From assembly GCA_013152075.1 (NCBI GenBank), contig JAADHD010000018.1, positions 1 through 6,365 of the forward strand: 6,365 bases of DNA, in the 5' to 3' direction. The notes under the pieces were generated by a model. The model was not told where the DNA came from. It searched no databases and saw only the letters and a program-made list of their open reading frames with translations. Made by a program: the position numbers and the translations under genes. Position 1 is the first letter of the stretch, and each line of letters opens with the position of its first letter. This document shows positions 1 to 5,583 of this stretch, one piece after another. Source of the DNA: Verrucomicrobiota bacterium (GTDB lineage: Bacteria > Verrucomicrobiota > Verrucomicrobiia > Verrucomicrobiales > DEV007).

Positions 1-255
1 GACGGTCGTGATCACAATCCGACAGCGTTTACTATGTGGATGGCAGGCGGAGGAGTGAAGGGAGGGATGTCTTACGGGCGCACGGATGATTGGGGTTACC
101 GGGTGGTGGAAAACAAAGTCGAAGTCCACGATTTGCATGCGACGATGTTGCATTTGCTAGGCATCGAACACACCAAAAGCACGGTGCGTTTTTCCGGTCG
201 CGACATGCGATTGACCGATGTGCATGGCAATGTGCTGCATGAGATTATGGCATGA
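1..255 (+). CDS. DUF1501 (sulfatase-like) protein, C-terminal fragment
   Basis: The gene is open from the first base of the window, so only its last 84 codons are present. The translation begins DGRDHNPTAFTMWMAGGGVK and continues through G-TDDWGYRVVENKVEVHDLHATMLHLLGI to a GRDMRLTDVHG motif near the end. This is the C-terminus of the DUF1501 family, related to alkaline phosphatase/sulfatase-fold proteins and very abundant in Planctomycetota and Verrucomicrobiota, where members are usually exported through a Tat signal and sit beside DUF1553/PSD1 cytochrome-like genes. The HDLHAT and GRD segments are the family's conserved end. The ATG at 34 is internal, not a start, because the homologous stretch continues upstream of it. 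Exact substrate and reaction are unknown for most of the family; degradation of sulfated or phosphorylated matter is inference. The family assignment is firm; the missing N-terminus prevents checking the metal site or signal peptide. Confidence 0.9.
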   Translation, partial: DGRDHNPTAFTMWMAGGGVKGGMSYGRTDDWGYRVVENKVEVHDLHATMLHLLGIEHTKSTVRFSGRDMRLTDVHGNVLHEIMA

Positions 256-323
256 GCGCTTGCTTAGCTAGGATGTTTTTGTTATTCAGCTTCTCTGGAA
301 GTTATGGATTTACGCAAACTTAA
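252..323 (+). CDS. Possible 23-codon ORF with signal-peptide-like N-terminus, ATGA-coupled
   Basis: An ATG at 252 overlaps the TGA of the DUF1501 gene (ATGA arrangement) and opens a 23-codon frame ending in TAA at 321-323, inside the first codons of the TPR gene in a different frame. The peptide begins MSACLARMFLLFSFSG, which has a short hydrophobic run after one Arg and resembles the front of a Sec signal peptide. I see no good Shine-Dalgarno sequence. Two readings are possible: a remnant of a secreted-protein gene whose remainder was lost and replaced by the TPR gene, or a chance frame in a 48-base spacer. I favour chance or a remnant over a functional peptide, and list it because the stop/start overlap is typical of real translational coupling. 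Confidence 0.18.
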   Translation: MSACLARMFLLFSFSGSYGFTQT

Positions 324-1071
324 TCAGGAGGTTGAAAAGTTTATTTTCAAGGTTCGATTCGAAGGAGTGCCTGTGGCGCGTGCTCTTGTTCGTGCCAATG
401 AGGCGGTAGAAGCCACTTATGAACATGAAAACATTGATCAACTCGACGTGGCAGTCAGTGTGACGAATTTAGCTCGAGTTTATTTATTGCAAGACATGGA
501 TGCGGCGGCCGAGCCGCTATTTAGACGTGCGTTGGCTATAAATGAAGAAGTTTTGGGGGCGAATCATATCCTGGTAGCAAAAAGTCTCAATCAGCTGGCA
601 AGTAGTCATGTTGGCCAGGATGAGTTCGTGGAGGCGGAGTCGCTTTGTCAGCGAGCGTTGACGATTTACGATCGAGCTGGGTCAACTGATCAGCCGGATG
701 TGAGCAAGGTTATATTATGTCTGGGGGCGAATCTTCATAATAGAAATGAACTTAGCAAAGCAGAGGGTTTATATATTCACGCTTTGAAAATTGGGAAGTT
801 GGTGTTTGGCGAGGATGATCCGGAATTGGGTGTGATTCATCATCATATGGGAGCACTTTATTTTTCACAAGGACGTCATAGTGAAGCAGAATCGCATTTC
901 GAGAGCATGCTGGAGAATTGGGAGGGTGTTTTTGGCCCCGCACATTATCGTGTGAGTCTGGGCTTAAACAGCTTGGCTGAACTCTATCGAGCAACGGGCC
1001 AAAATGAAGAAGCTGAGTTTTTGGAAGAACGCGCGGCACGCATCATAGAGGCGCAAGGATCACATTCTTAA
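304..1071 (+). CDS. Tetratricopeptide-repeat protein, kinesin-light-chain-like
   Basis: A 255-residue protein made almost wholly of TPR helices. After an N-terminal helical segment (about 1-47) come five successive units of the long kinesin-light-chain/TPR_12 type at about 48-89, 90-131, 132-173, 174-215 and 216-250. The first four are exactly 42 residues each, with the pattern N-LA-(V/S)Y, AE-L--RAL-I and a final G-(N/D)(H/D)P-like turn, e.g. AEPLFRRALAINEEVLGANH. There is no signal peptide, membrane segment or catalytic domain, so a cytoplasmic protein-protein interaction scaffold is the likely role; the partner is unknown. The ATG at 304 is the first usable start after an in-frame TAG at 265; GGAAG at 297-301 sits too close to be an ideal ribosome binding site. 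The gene lies 48 bases after DUF1501 and is closed by a strong terminator, so it may be the last gene of that transcript. Confidence 0.87.
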   Translation: MDLRKLNQEVEKFIFKVRFEGVPVARALVRANEAVEATYEHENIDQLDVAVSVTNLARVYLLQDMDAAAEPLFRRALAINEEVLGANHILVAKSLNQLASSHVGQDEFVEAESLCQRALTIYDRAGSTDQPDVSKVILCLGANLHNRNELSKAEGLYIHALKIGKLVFGEDDPELGVIHHHMGALYFSQGRHSEAESHFESMLENWEGVFGPAHYRVSLGLNSLAELYRATGQNEEAEFLEERAARIIEAQGSHS

Positions 1072-1074
1072 GGC

Positions 1075-1110
1075 AAAAAACGCCCGGCCTTTGCAGGTCG
1101 GGCGATTTTG
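1075..1110 (+). terminator. Rho-independent terminator after the TPR gene
   Basis: A 10-bp stem (CGCCCGGCCT at 1081-1090, AGGTCGGGCG at 1095-1104, with one G-T wobble) closes a TTGC loop and is followed by ATTTTG. An A6 run precedes the stem (1075-1080), giving a good U-tract if read from the other strand, so the element could work in both directions. It starts four bases after the TPR stop codon and separates that transcript from the L,D-transpeptidase/ispH transcript. Confidence 0.88.
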
Positions 1111-1127
1111 AAACATGAAACACAAAC

Positions 1128-1148
1128 TAGTTACCGAGTGAGTAACTA
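1128..1148. repeat. Perfect 7-bp inverted repeat, possible operator (left dyad)
   Basis: TAGTTAC at 1128-1134 and GTAACTA at 1142-1148 are exact reverse complements separated by CGAGTGA. The dyad lies in the spacer before the L,D-transpeptidase, over the -35 side of the best promoter candidate. It shares the TAGTT...AACTA half-sites with a second dyad 38 bases downstream, which suggests a protein-binding site rather than a terminator, since no T-run follows. No regulator is encoded nearby. Confidence 0.35.
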
Positions 1149-1166
1149 TGCTTAATAAATTCTAAT
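1138..1166 (+). promoter_or_regulatory. Candidate sigma70-like promoter for L,D-transpeptidase/ispH
   Basis: TCTAAT at 1161-1166 differs from TATAAT at one position and is preceded, after a 17-base spacer, by GTGAGT at 1138-1143, a poor -35 box (three of six). Transcription would start near 1173. This is the best pair I can find in the A/T-rich spacer after the terminator, but the -35 is weak and the call rests mainly on the -10 and on the need for a promoter here. Confidence 0.25.
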
Positions 1167-1187
1167 AGTTAAGATATGTCAACTATT
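1164..1187. repeat. Perfect 7-bp inverted repeat, possible operator (right dyad)
   Basis: AATAGTT at 1164-1170 and AACTATT at 1181-1187 are exact reverse complements around a 10-base centre, followed by TTT. The TAGTT/AACTA half-sites match those of the dyad at 1128-1148, with half-site spacing of 20 versus 21 bases overall. It overlaps the proposed -10 box and transcription start, the classical position for a repressor. A weak A/T-rich terminator hairpin is the alternative, less likely because a strong terminator already lies just upstream. Confidence 0.35.
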
Positions 1188-1227
1188 TTTAGGCTAATAT
1201 GCAAACCTCTTAAGAAGAAACAGGATA

Positions 1228-2004
1228 ATGCTTGGAAAATCAGTGTCGGGTCGGGTAAATCAGGAGATTTTTTTTCCGTTTCGAGGTGATTGGTGTTACC
1301 CTGCCGAACCCATGAAAATCAAAATGATTCTGTCTTGCTCGTTTGTTTGCCGATTTGCCATCCTGATGACTATCGCTTTGCTTGGGGTTAGTTGTGCCAC
1401 TCCACCGGGGGAATACAACGCCCCGGCTTATCGTCCGACAAATCAGAAAAATGTGAGAGTCAAAGTCAGCCTGCAGAACCGGATGGTCTATGTGATGGAG
1501 GGCAACCGGGCTTTGTTGGTTACCCCGACAGCGATTGGAAAGGCCGGGCACGAAACGCCCCTCGGGAATTTTAAAGCTTTCAATCGGATCAAGAACAAGC
1601 GTTCCAATACCTATGGGTATTATGTGAAGGGAGGTCAGATCACTCCAGGTAAGAGTTCGCGGACACCACGAGGTCATCGATATGTTGGATTCCCAATGCC
1701 ATACTGGGTGGAATTTAAATCGGCTTACGGCTTTCATGCCGGTTCGGTCTGGCCGATGCCCCGGTCGCACGGTTGTTTGCGTTTGCATCCAAACGTGGCG
1801 CCCAAGTTTTTTGCTTTAGTCCCAGCCGGCACTCCGATCAACATTCAGCAAACCCAGCCGGAAGATCAAACTTTGGGAAAAAATGTCAGACGTCCAACCG
1901 ACTATGCTGATCCGGACCCAGCGAAGCCGATCATGATTTCTGCTGGCGCTTTTCCTCCACCCAAGGGGCCGATTTTTTCTGATGGTGTAAATGCGTCGCG
2001 GTAG
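1228..2004 (+). CDS. L,D-transpeptidase (YkuD family), predicted lipoprotein
   Basis: The protein carries the YkuD catalytic signature: His170 in GFHAG, followed by SHGCLRL at 180-186 with the nucleophile Cys183 and Arg185. These enzymes form 3-3 peptidoglycan cross-links, or attach proteins to peptidoglycan, by attacking the L,D bond of a tetrapeptide donor. Upstream, AILMTIALLGVSC (44-56) is a hydrophobic segment ending in a lipobox-like GVSC with Cys56, so the mature enzyme is probably a lipid-anchored envelope protein. The catalytic domain spans about 76-207, and a proline-rich tail (210-258) follows. The first ATG at 1228 (AGGA two bases before it) would place 28 extra residues ahead of the signal peptide; Met29 at 1312 (MKIKMILSC) gives a normal lipoprotein signal and is the more believable start although no good ribosome binding site precedes it. 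It is followed by ispH after 28 bases, probably in one operon. The physiological role (cross-linking or protein attachment) cannot be decided. Confidence 0.9.
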   Translation: MLGKSVSGRVNQEIFFPFRGDWCYPAEPMKIKMILSCSFVCRFAILMTIALLGVSCATPPGEYNAPAYRPTNQKNVRVKVSLQNRMVYVMEGNRALLVTPTAIGKAGHETPLGNFKAFNRIKNKRSNTYGYYVKGGQITPGKSSRTPRGHRYVGFPMPYWVEFKSAYGFHAGSVWPMPRSHGCLRLHPNVAPKFFALVPAGTPINIQQTQPEDQTLGKNVRRPTDYADPDPAKPIMISAGAFPPPKGPIFSDGVNASR

Positions 2005-2032
2005 GTGAAGGTAGGATTTTTTATTCTGACTT

Positions 2033-3292
2033 GTGAAGGAAAGCGAAACCAGCGTCACTGAGAAGGCCAAATCTCGGCGAGTAAACGTGCGCACTCCGGA
2101 TGTGATGGAGCGTGTTCAGGCCGAAGTGGCGGAGCACTATCGTAGTGAAGTGGTCGACAAGTTACGTGCCCGTCATGAAGGACTGACCATAGGGAATACG
2201 ACCGTTCGTTTGACCAAGCAGTTTGGGTTTTGTTATGGAGTCGAACGGGCGATCGACCTGGCTTATGCCACGAGAAATGTTTTTGCTGACCATGACATAT
2301 ATTTGATCGGCGAGATCATCCACAATCAGGAAGTGAATCGGCAGTTGGCGGATATGGGAGTTTGTCCTTTGCCGGGTGACAGTGCGGTGGATGAAATTGA
2401 AAAGCTCGGTCCCGATGATGTGGTGATCGTGCCGGCTTTCGGGGCAGACACTCCAACGATGGATAAGATCAAAGAGCGTGGTTGCCATGTGATTGATACC
2501 ACCTGTGGAGATGTGATGAGTGTGTGGAAGCGGGTGCGCAAATACGCCAGAGAGGGGCGCACGTCGGTTATTCATGGGAAATCCACCCATGAAGAGACAC
2601 GAGCGACCGCGTCGCGGGCGGAAGGGAAGGATGGGAAGGGGCAGTATTTGGTGGTTCTAACTTTGGAAGAATGTGATTACGTTTGCGAGTATATCCGCAA
2701 AGGCGGAGGGGATAAATCTGCCTTTCTGGAACGTTTTTCTGGAAGTTATTCGACGGACTTTGATCCGAATTTACATCTGAGGCGTATCGGAGTGGCGAAT
2801 CAAACCACTATGTTGAAGTCGGAGACGGAAGAAATGCAGCGGCGTCTGGCGTCAGCGATTCAAGACAGAGATCAGGATCTTGACGAAATTGAGAAAGACA
2901 ATTTTCAAGTATTCGACACTATCTGTGGGGCGACCCAGGAGAGGCAGGACGCTTTATTCGACATGCTGGAAAACCACCTTGATATTTTGCTGGTGGTTGG
3001 CGGTTACAACAGCTCCAACACAGCGCATCTGGTGGAAATTGGTGAGAAGGAATTACCGACTTTTTTCATTCGTGAAGCTGGTTGCCTGCGTTCATTGGAG
3101 GAAGTGCTTCATTTTGATCTTCACCAGAGAGAAGAGGTGACGACTTACTCAAAAGTTTTACTAGGGAATGACCCTGTGGTCGTCGGCATCACCGCCGGGG
3201 CGTCTTGTCCGAATAATCTCATTGAAGACACTATTCTCAAAATTTTCAAACTGAGAGGGATTGAAGGGGACGAGGTCAGGGGCAAGGGATAG
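2033..3292 (+). CDS. ispH: 4-hydroxy-3-methylbut-2-enyl diphosphate reductase (IspH/LytB), long type
   Basis: IspH reduces HMB-PP to IPP and DMAPP, the last step of the MEP pathway, using a [4Fe-4S] cluster. The three cluster cysteines are visible: Cys67 (FGFCYGVERA), Cys158 (DTTCGD) and Cys298 (DTICGATQERQ). Substrate-binding residues are also present: His97 in IIHNQEV, His181 and His186 with Glu187 in IHGKSTHEET, the SSN triad at 327-329 in GGYNSSNT, and Ser391 in TAGASCP. The 419-residue length, the roughly 55-residue N-terminal extension and the HGKxxHEET form match the cyanobacterial/plant type, not the approximately 316-residue E. coli type. The start is GTG at 2033, the first possible after an in-frame TGA at 2027; GAAGGTAGGA (2007-2016) is 16 bases away, too far for a normal Shine-Dalgarno, and Met25 at 2105 is a possible alternative start. 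Cytoplasmic; probably transcribed with the L,D-transpeptidase gene. Confidence 0.96.
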   Translation: MKESETSVTEKAKSRRVNVRTPDVMERVQAEVAEHYRSEVVDKLRARHEGLTIGNTTVRLTKQFGFCYGVERAIDLAYATRNVFADHDIYLIGEIIHNQEVNRQLADMGVCPLPGDSAVDEIEKLGPDDVVIVPAFGADTPTMDKIKERGCHVIDTTCGDVMSVWKRVRKYAREGRTSVIHGKSTHEETRATASRAEGKDGKGQYLVVLTLEECDYVCEYIRKGGGDKSAFLERFSGSYSTDFDPNLHLRRIGVANQTTMLKSETEEMQRRLASAIQDRDQDLDEIEKDNFQVFDTICGATQERQDALFDMLENHLDILLVVGGYNSSNTAHLVEIGEKELPTFFIREAGCLRSLEEVLHFDLHQREEVTTYSKVLLGNDPVVVGITAGASCPNNLIEDTILKIFKLRGIEGDEVRGKG

Positions 3293-3298
3293 GTGAAT

Positions 3299-4381
3299 TT
3301 ATCCGTCCAAGTCATTCATGAATTCACTCAATTGTCGAGCAACGGCAGAGTAGCTGACTTTTTCTCTCGCGAGTTGTTGTGAAGACTCTATGGCATTTTC
3401 GTAAGCAGATGCATCGCCCAAGACGTTGCGAATTTTCTCCAGCGCATCCGTTAAGGAGATACGACTGTCATCACATAAATCCGGGAAGGTGAGCTCCTCA
3501 ATGGTGGAATTTCCACCAGCGCAAAGGGTCCGGCACAGCAGGGCGTCTCCAGCTACCTGACCTGGGACAGATCCGCGGTCCAGTTGAAACACCAGGCGGT
3601 GGGATGCCATCAGGCGGAGGTAGGCATCATAGGCCAGAGGTTGATCAATCACATGCAGACGTGATTCTGGAAATGATTCCTCCAATTGGTTGAGAATTTT
3701 TCTGCCTGCTTTTTTGTCACTGTTGATCACGGTAACATTTTCATCTGCCTCGGCGCACAGTCTGGCGGCTTCGGCTAGAGTTCGCAGATGATTTCGAGCG
3801 GGTTCGAAAAATTCACGCGTGCCGATCATCACACCTTTTCGTTTTTCTGAGGGAATAGAAAAATCCCACTGCGGGAATTCTACCGGGTAAGGAGTGGGAA
3901 TGAATCGGGTTTTGTGGACAAAGGTATCGGCAGTGATCCATCCCCAGCGAGGAGGGAGTATGGTGCAGGGTGAAAGCACTCCGTCTGCAAGATCAAGGAT
4001 TTCCTGATAGTGGGAAAGGATTTTGGAAGAGAGCAATTGAGAGGTGATTTGATAGGGGCCCGCTTCTTTCCACGATACCCAAACCTGGTGGCCTTTATTT
4101 TTCAGCGCCTTTACAGCTTTAAGACTAATGCCGACTCGTTGACGAATCAGAACCAAAACGGCATCGAAGCGGCCGTCTCCCATGACGTCATCAACAGAAT
4201 TACAAAATTTCCCCTGAGTGGCCGCCGCATAGGCGTGGAAGTTTATCGGAGGGTGCTGCCCTTTTTGATATTCACCCGGGCCACCGGCATAGTCTATGGT
4301 AGCGTCCCGCCCTTCCGGATTGAGCACGGCCAGACACATTTCCTTGCGTTTGCTGGCTGAGTTGGAGGCTTCCGTATTCAT
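3299..4381 (-). CDS. Putative GT-B-type glycosyltransferase
   Basis: A 360-residue soluble protein with no signal peptide or membrane segment. I recognise it only at fold level. Residues about 15-160 look like an N-terminal Rossmann-like domain (FDAVLVLIR at 72-80, GHQVWVSW at 97-104), 161-178 is a proline-rich hinge (FIPTPYPVEFP), and 180-360 looks like a second Rossmann-like domain. Within it, KGVMIGTREF starts the nucleotide-binding half, NVTVIN at 215-220 is a strand, YDAYLRLMASHRLVFQLDRG (251-270) and the following SVPGQVAGDALLCRTLCAGG occupy the place of the conserved sugar-nucleotide loop of family 1/4-like enzymes. The usual E-x7-E motif is not evident, so donor and acceptor cannot be named. 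ATG at 4381 has GGAAG 12 bases upstream; Met15, right after AAGGA, is an alternative start. It lies 47 bases downstream of tRNA-Val on the same strand and ends 6 bases from the convergent ispH stop. Confidence 0.55.
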   Translation of the reverse strand: MNTEASNSASKRKEMCLAVLNPEGRDATIDYAGGPGEYQKGQHPPINFHAYAAATQGKFCNSVDDVMGDGRFDAVLVLIRQRVGISLKAVKALKNKGHQVWVSWKEAGPYQITSQLLSSKILSHYQEILDLADGVLSPCTILPPRWGWITADTFVHKTRFIPTPYPVEFPQWDFSIPSEKRKGVMIGTREFFEPARNHLRTLAEAARLCAEADENVTVINSDKKAGRKILNQLEESFPESRLHVIDQPLAYDAYLRLMASHRLVFQLDRGSVPGQVAGDALLCRTLCAGGNSTIEELTFPDLCDDSRISLTDALEKIRNVLGDASAYENAIESSQQLAREKVSYSAVARQLSEFMNDLDG

Positions 4382-4428
4382 GCTTTACGATGACTTCCGT
4401 GGCACTCTGCGGGCTGGTGCGTGGAGGG

Positions 4429-4503
4429 TGGTGCGCGATGCAGGATTTGAACCTGCGACCCCCACCATGTCAAGGTGATGCTCTACCCCTGAGCTAATCG
4501 CGC
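4429..4503 (-). tRNA. tRNA-Val (anticodon GAC)
   Basis: The reverse strand folds as a complete cloverleaf: acceptor GCGCGAT/ATCGCGC, T8-A9, D arm GCTC-AGGGGTA-GAGC, anticodon arm TCACC-TTGACAT-GGTGG (one U-G pair), five-base variable region GGGTC, and T arm GCAGG-TTCAAAT-CCTGC. The discriminator is A and the CCA end is encoded (4429-4431 on the + strand read TGG). The loop places GAC at positions 34-36, which reads GUC and GUU valine codons. Length is 72 bases plus CCA. No intrinsic terminator is seen before the downstream glycosyltransferase-like gene, so read-through into that gene is possible. Confidence 0.97.
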
Positions 4504-4534
4504 ATAGGTCTTCCGGTTGAGAAGACGAAAGCAG

Positions 4535-4562
4535 ACTAAATCGCAGACAGCGCGACCTGCAA
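4535..4562 (-). promoter_or_regulatory. Candidate promoter for tRNA-Val
   Basis: Read on the - strand, TTGCAG (4562-4557) and TTTAGT (4540-4535) are separated by 16 bases and would start transcription near 4528, giving a leader of about 25 bases before the tRNA. Both boxes are imperfect, so this is a positional guess supported by the short distance to the tRNA. Confidence 0.28.
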
Positions 4563-4567
4563 CCCTT

Positions 4568-4597
4568 TTGTCACTTCTTTCCGAGTTCATATTTATT
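4568..4597 (+). promoter_or_regulatory. Candidate promoter for the alpha/beta hydrolase gene
   Basis: TTGTCA at 4568-4573 matches five of six -35 bases, and TTTATT at 4592-4597 (18-base spacer) matches four of six -10 bases. Transcription would start around 4604, about 50 bases before the ATG at 4657. The proposed -10 lies inside the dyad at 4585-4609. It is divergent from the tRNA promoter candidate, and the two -35 regions are almost adjacent. Confidence 0.3.
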
Positions 4598-4609
4598 GAA
4601 TATGTGAAC
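4585..4609. repeat. Inverted repeat over the hydrolase promoter region
   Basis: CATATT (4588-4593) and AATATG (4599-4604) are exact reverse complements around TATTG; outer GTT (4585-4587) and AAC (4607-4609) extend the symmetry past a two-base bulge. An A/T-rich dyad covering a proposed -10 box suits a repressor site; there is no T-run of the kind expected for a terminator. Confidence 0.3.
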
Positions 4610-4648
4610 CTGAACTTGCCGGAAGTGAACTTTAGCTGAATGTTCAGG
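4609..4648 (+). promoter_or_regulatory. Inverted repeat in the 5' leader that could mask the ribosome binding site
   Basis: CCTGAAC (4609-4615) and GTTCAGG (4642-4648) are exact reverse complements 26 bases apart. A small inner hairpin, ACTT/AAGT around GCCGG, lies between them. The right arm overlaps the AGGGG at 4646-4650 that sits six bases before the hydrolase ATG, so a leader RNA in this fold would hide part of the Shine-Dalgarno. A regulatory effect is inference; no known riboswitch or leader family is recognised. Confidence 0.28.
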
Positions 4649-4656
4649 GGCGATCT

Positions 4657-5583
4657 ATGGACGAATCTTCGGATCATTATCATTCAACAAGTGCCGGTGG
4701 GAAACTCTATCGTAGAGTGTTCACGCCTCTTGACTGCGCGCCAGCTGAGCGGCGGGGCGGGGTTTTGCTGGTGCATGGGCTGGGGGACCATCTGGGTTGT
4801 CACGAAAAAGCAGCGCGCATGTTTTGTCGTCGGGGGATGGTCGCTGCGGGATTAGATTGGCCGGGGCACGGACATTCTGACGGTAAGCGTGGTCATTCGT
4901 TTGGGCTGGATCCCTTGATGGAATTGATCACAGAATCGCTGGCTGATTTACGAGAGAGGATTCCGGCTGGATCTCCCATAGGTTTGTATGCTCATTCTGC
5001 CGGAGCGTTTGTTTTATTACAGTATTTGAGAGATCAGGCTTTAAAGGGGGAGAAGGCGATCAATCCGCCTTCATCTTTTTCTTTTGTGTGGTTGAGTTCA
5101 CCTTTGTTGCGTCCGGATTATGGGCAGGGGCTGGTTAAGAGGAAGGTCGGTGAATGGCTTTCCAAAATTGTTCCCAGTTTGCTTTTTGATACCGGGGTCT
5201 GTTCGGATCGTTGTTATCCGCCGGATCCAGAATCCGGATTACTCAAGGAAGACCCCCTGAAGCATCACAAGGTCAGTTTGGCACTGGGTTCAGATTTTAT
5301 AAAAAGGAGCCACAGGTTGAATGACTGTGCATTGGCTTTTGAGCAGCCGACTCATTTGTTTATTTCCCAAGGGGACGTTGATCAGATATGTCCGATGGAG
5401 TTCTCTCGGGAGTTTTTTGAGGTCATTGATTTGCCTTCGGCGGATAAAATCTATCGAGTGTTGCCTGGAGTGCTGCACGAACCATTGAACGATCCCATCG
5501 CCGATGCATTGCTCGCTGAGTTGAGCGAGTGGGTCGACCAGGCCCTTATTGCTTCGGCTGGAGAGCGAACCAAGCGCGGTTGA
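4657..5583 (+). CDS. Alpha/beta hydrolase, monoacylglycerol lipase/lysophospholipase-like
   Basis: A 308-residue serine hydrolase of the Hydrolase_4 type, with no signal peptide, so probably cytoplasmic. The fold markers appear in order: the oxyanion-hole motif HGLGDH at 40-45, the DWPGHGHSDG loop at 67-76 typical of monoacylglycerol lipases, the nucleophile elbow AHSAG at 112-116 with Ser114, the acid in QGDVDQICP with Asp242 most likely, and the base His274 in VLHEPLNDP. The elbow is AHSAG in place of the usual GHSMG, a tolerated change at its first position. A cap region spans about 150-225. Hydrolysis of monoacylglycerol, lysophospholipid or another acyl ester is inferred from the family; the substrate is not determinable. 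ATG at 4657 has AGGGG six bases upstream, a credible ribosome binding site. The last 38 bases overlap the 3' end of the convergent PQQ-propeller gene. Confidence 0.9.
   Translation: MDESSDHYHSTSAGGKLYRRVFTPLDCAPAERRGGVLLVHGLGDHLGCHEKAARMFCRRGMVAAGLDWPGHGHSDGKRGHSFGLDPLMELITESLADLRERIPAGSPIGLYAHSAGAFVLLQYLRDQALKGEKAINPPSSFSFVWLSSPLLRPDYGQGLVKRKVGEWLSKIVPSLLFDTGVCSDRCYPPDPESGLLKEDPLKHHKVSLALGSDFIKRSHRLNDCALAFEQPTHLFISQGDVDQICPMEFSREFFEVIDLPSADKIYRVLPGVLHEPLNDPIADALLAELSEWVDQALIASAGERTKRG

Noticed and set aside
1240..1788. 182-codon open frame on the - strand opposite the L,D-transpeptidase
   Set aside because: It lies fully antisense to a gene with clear catalytic motifs, its translation is rich in His/Arg/Thr/Pro without domain features, and it has no ribosome binding site.
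2162..2590. 142-codon - strand open frame opposite ispH
   Set aside because: Shadow of the well-supported ispH reading frame; no recognisable protein features.
3287..3304. Small hairpin GGATA/TATCC between the convergent ispH and glycosyltransferase-like stops
   Set aside because: Only five pairs with an eight-base loop and no T-run; too weak to call a terminator.
4010..4360. 116-codon + strand open frame opposite the glycosyltransferase-like gene
   Set aside because: Fully antisense with no motif or ribosome binding site; the - strand frame covers the whole region without interruption and has a protein-like composition.
4429..4503. tRNA-Val as an attachment site for an integrated element
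   Set aside because: No integrase gene, no repeated tRNA 3' end elsewhere in the window, and the flanking genes look like ordinary chromosomal genes.
4585..4652. LexA-type SOS box suggested by TGTTC and GAAC sequences
   Set aside because: The half-sites do not have TGTTC-N4-GAACA spacing; the only TGTTC is followed by AGGGGCGAT.
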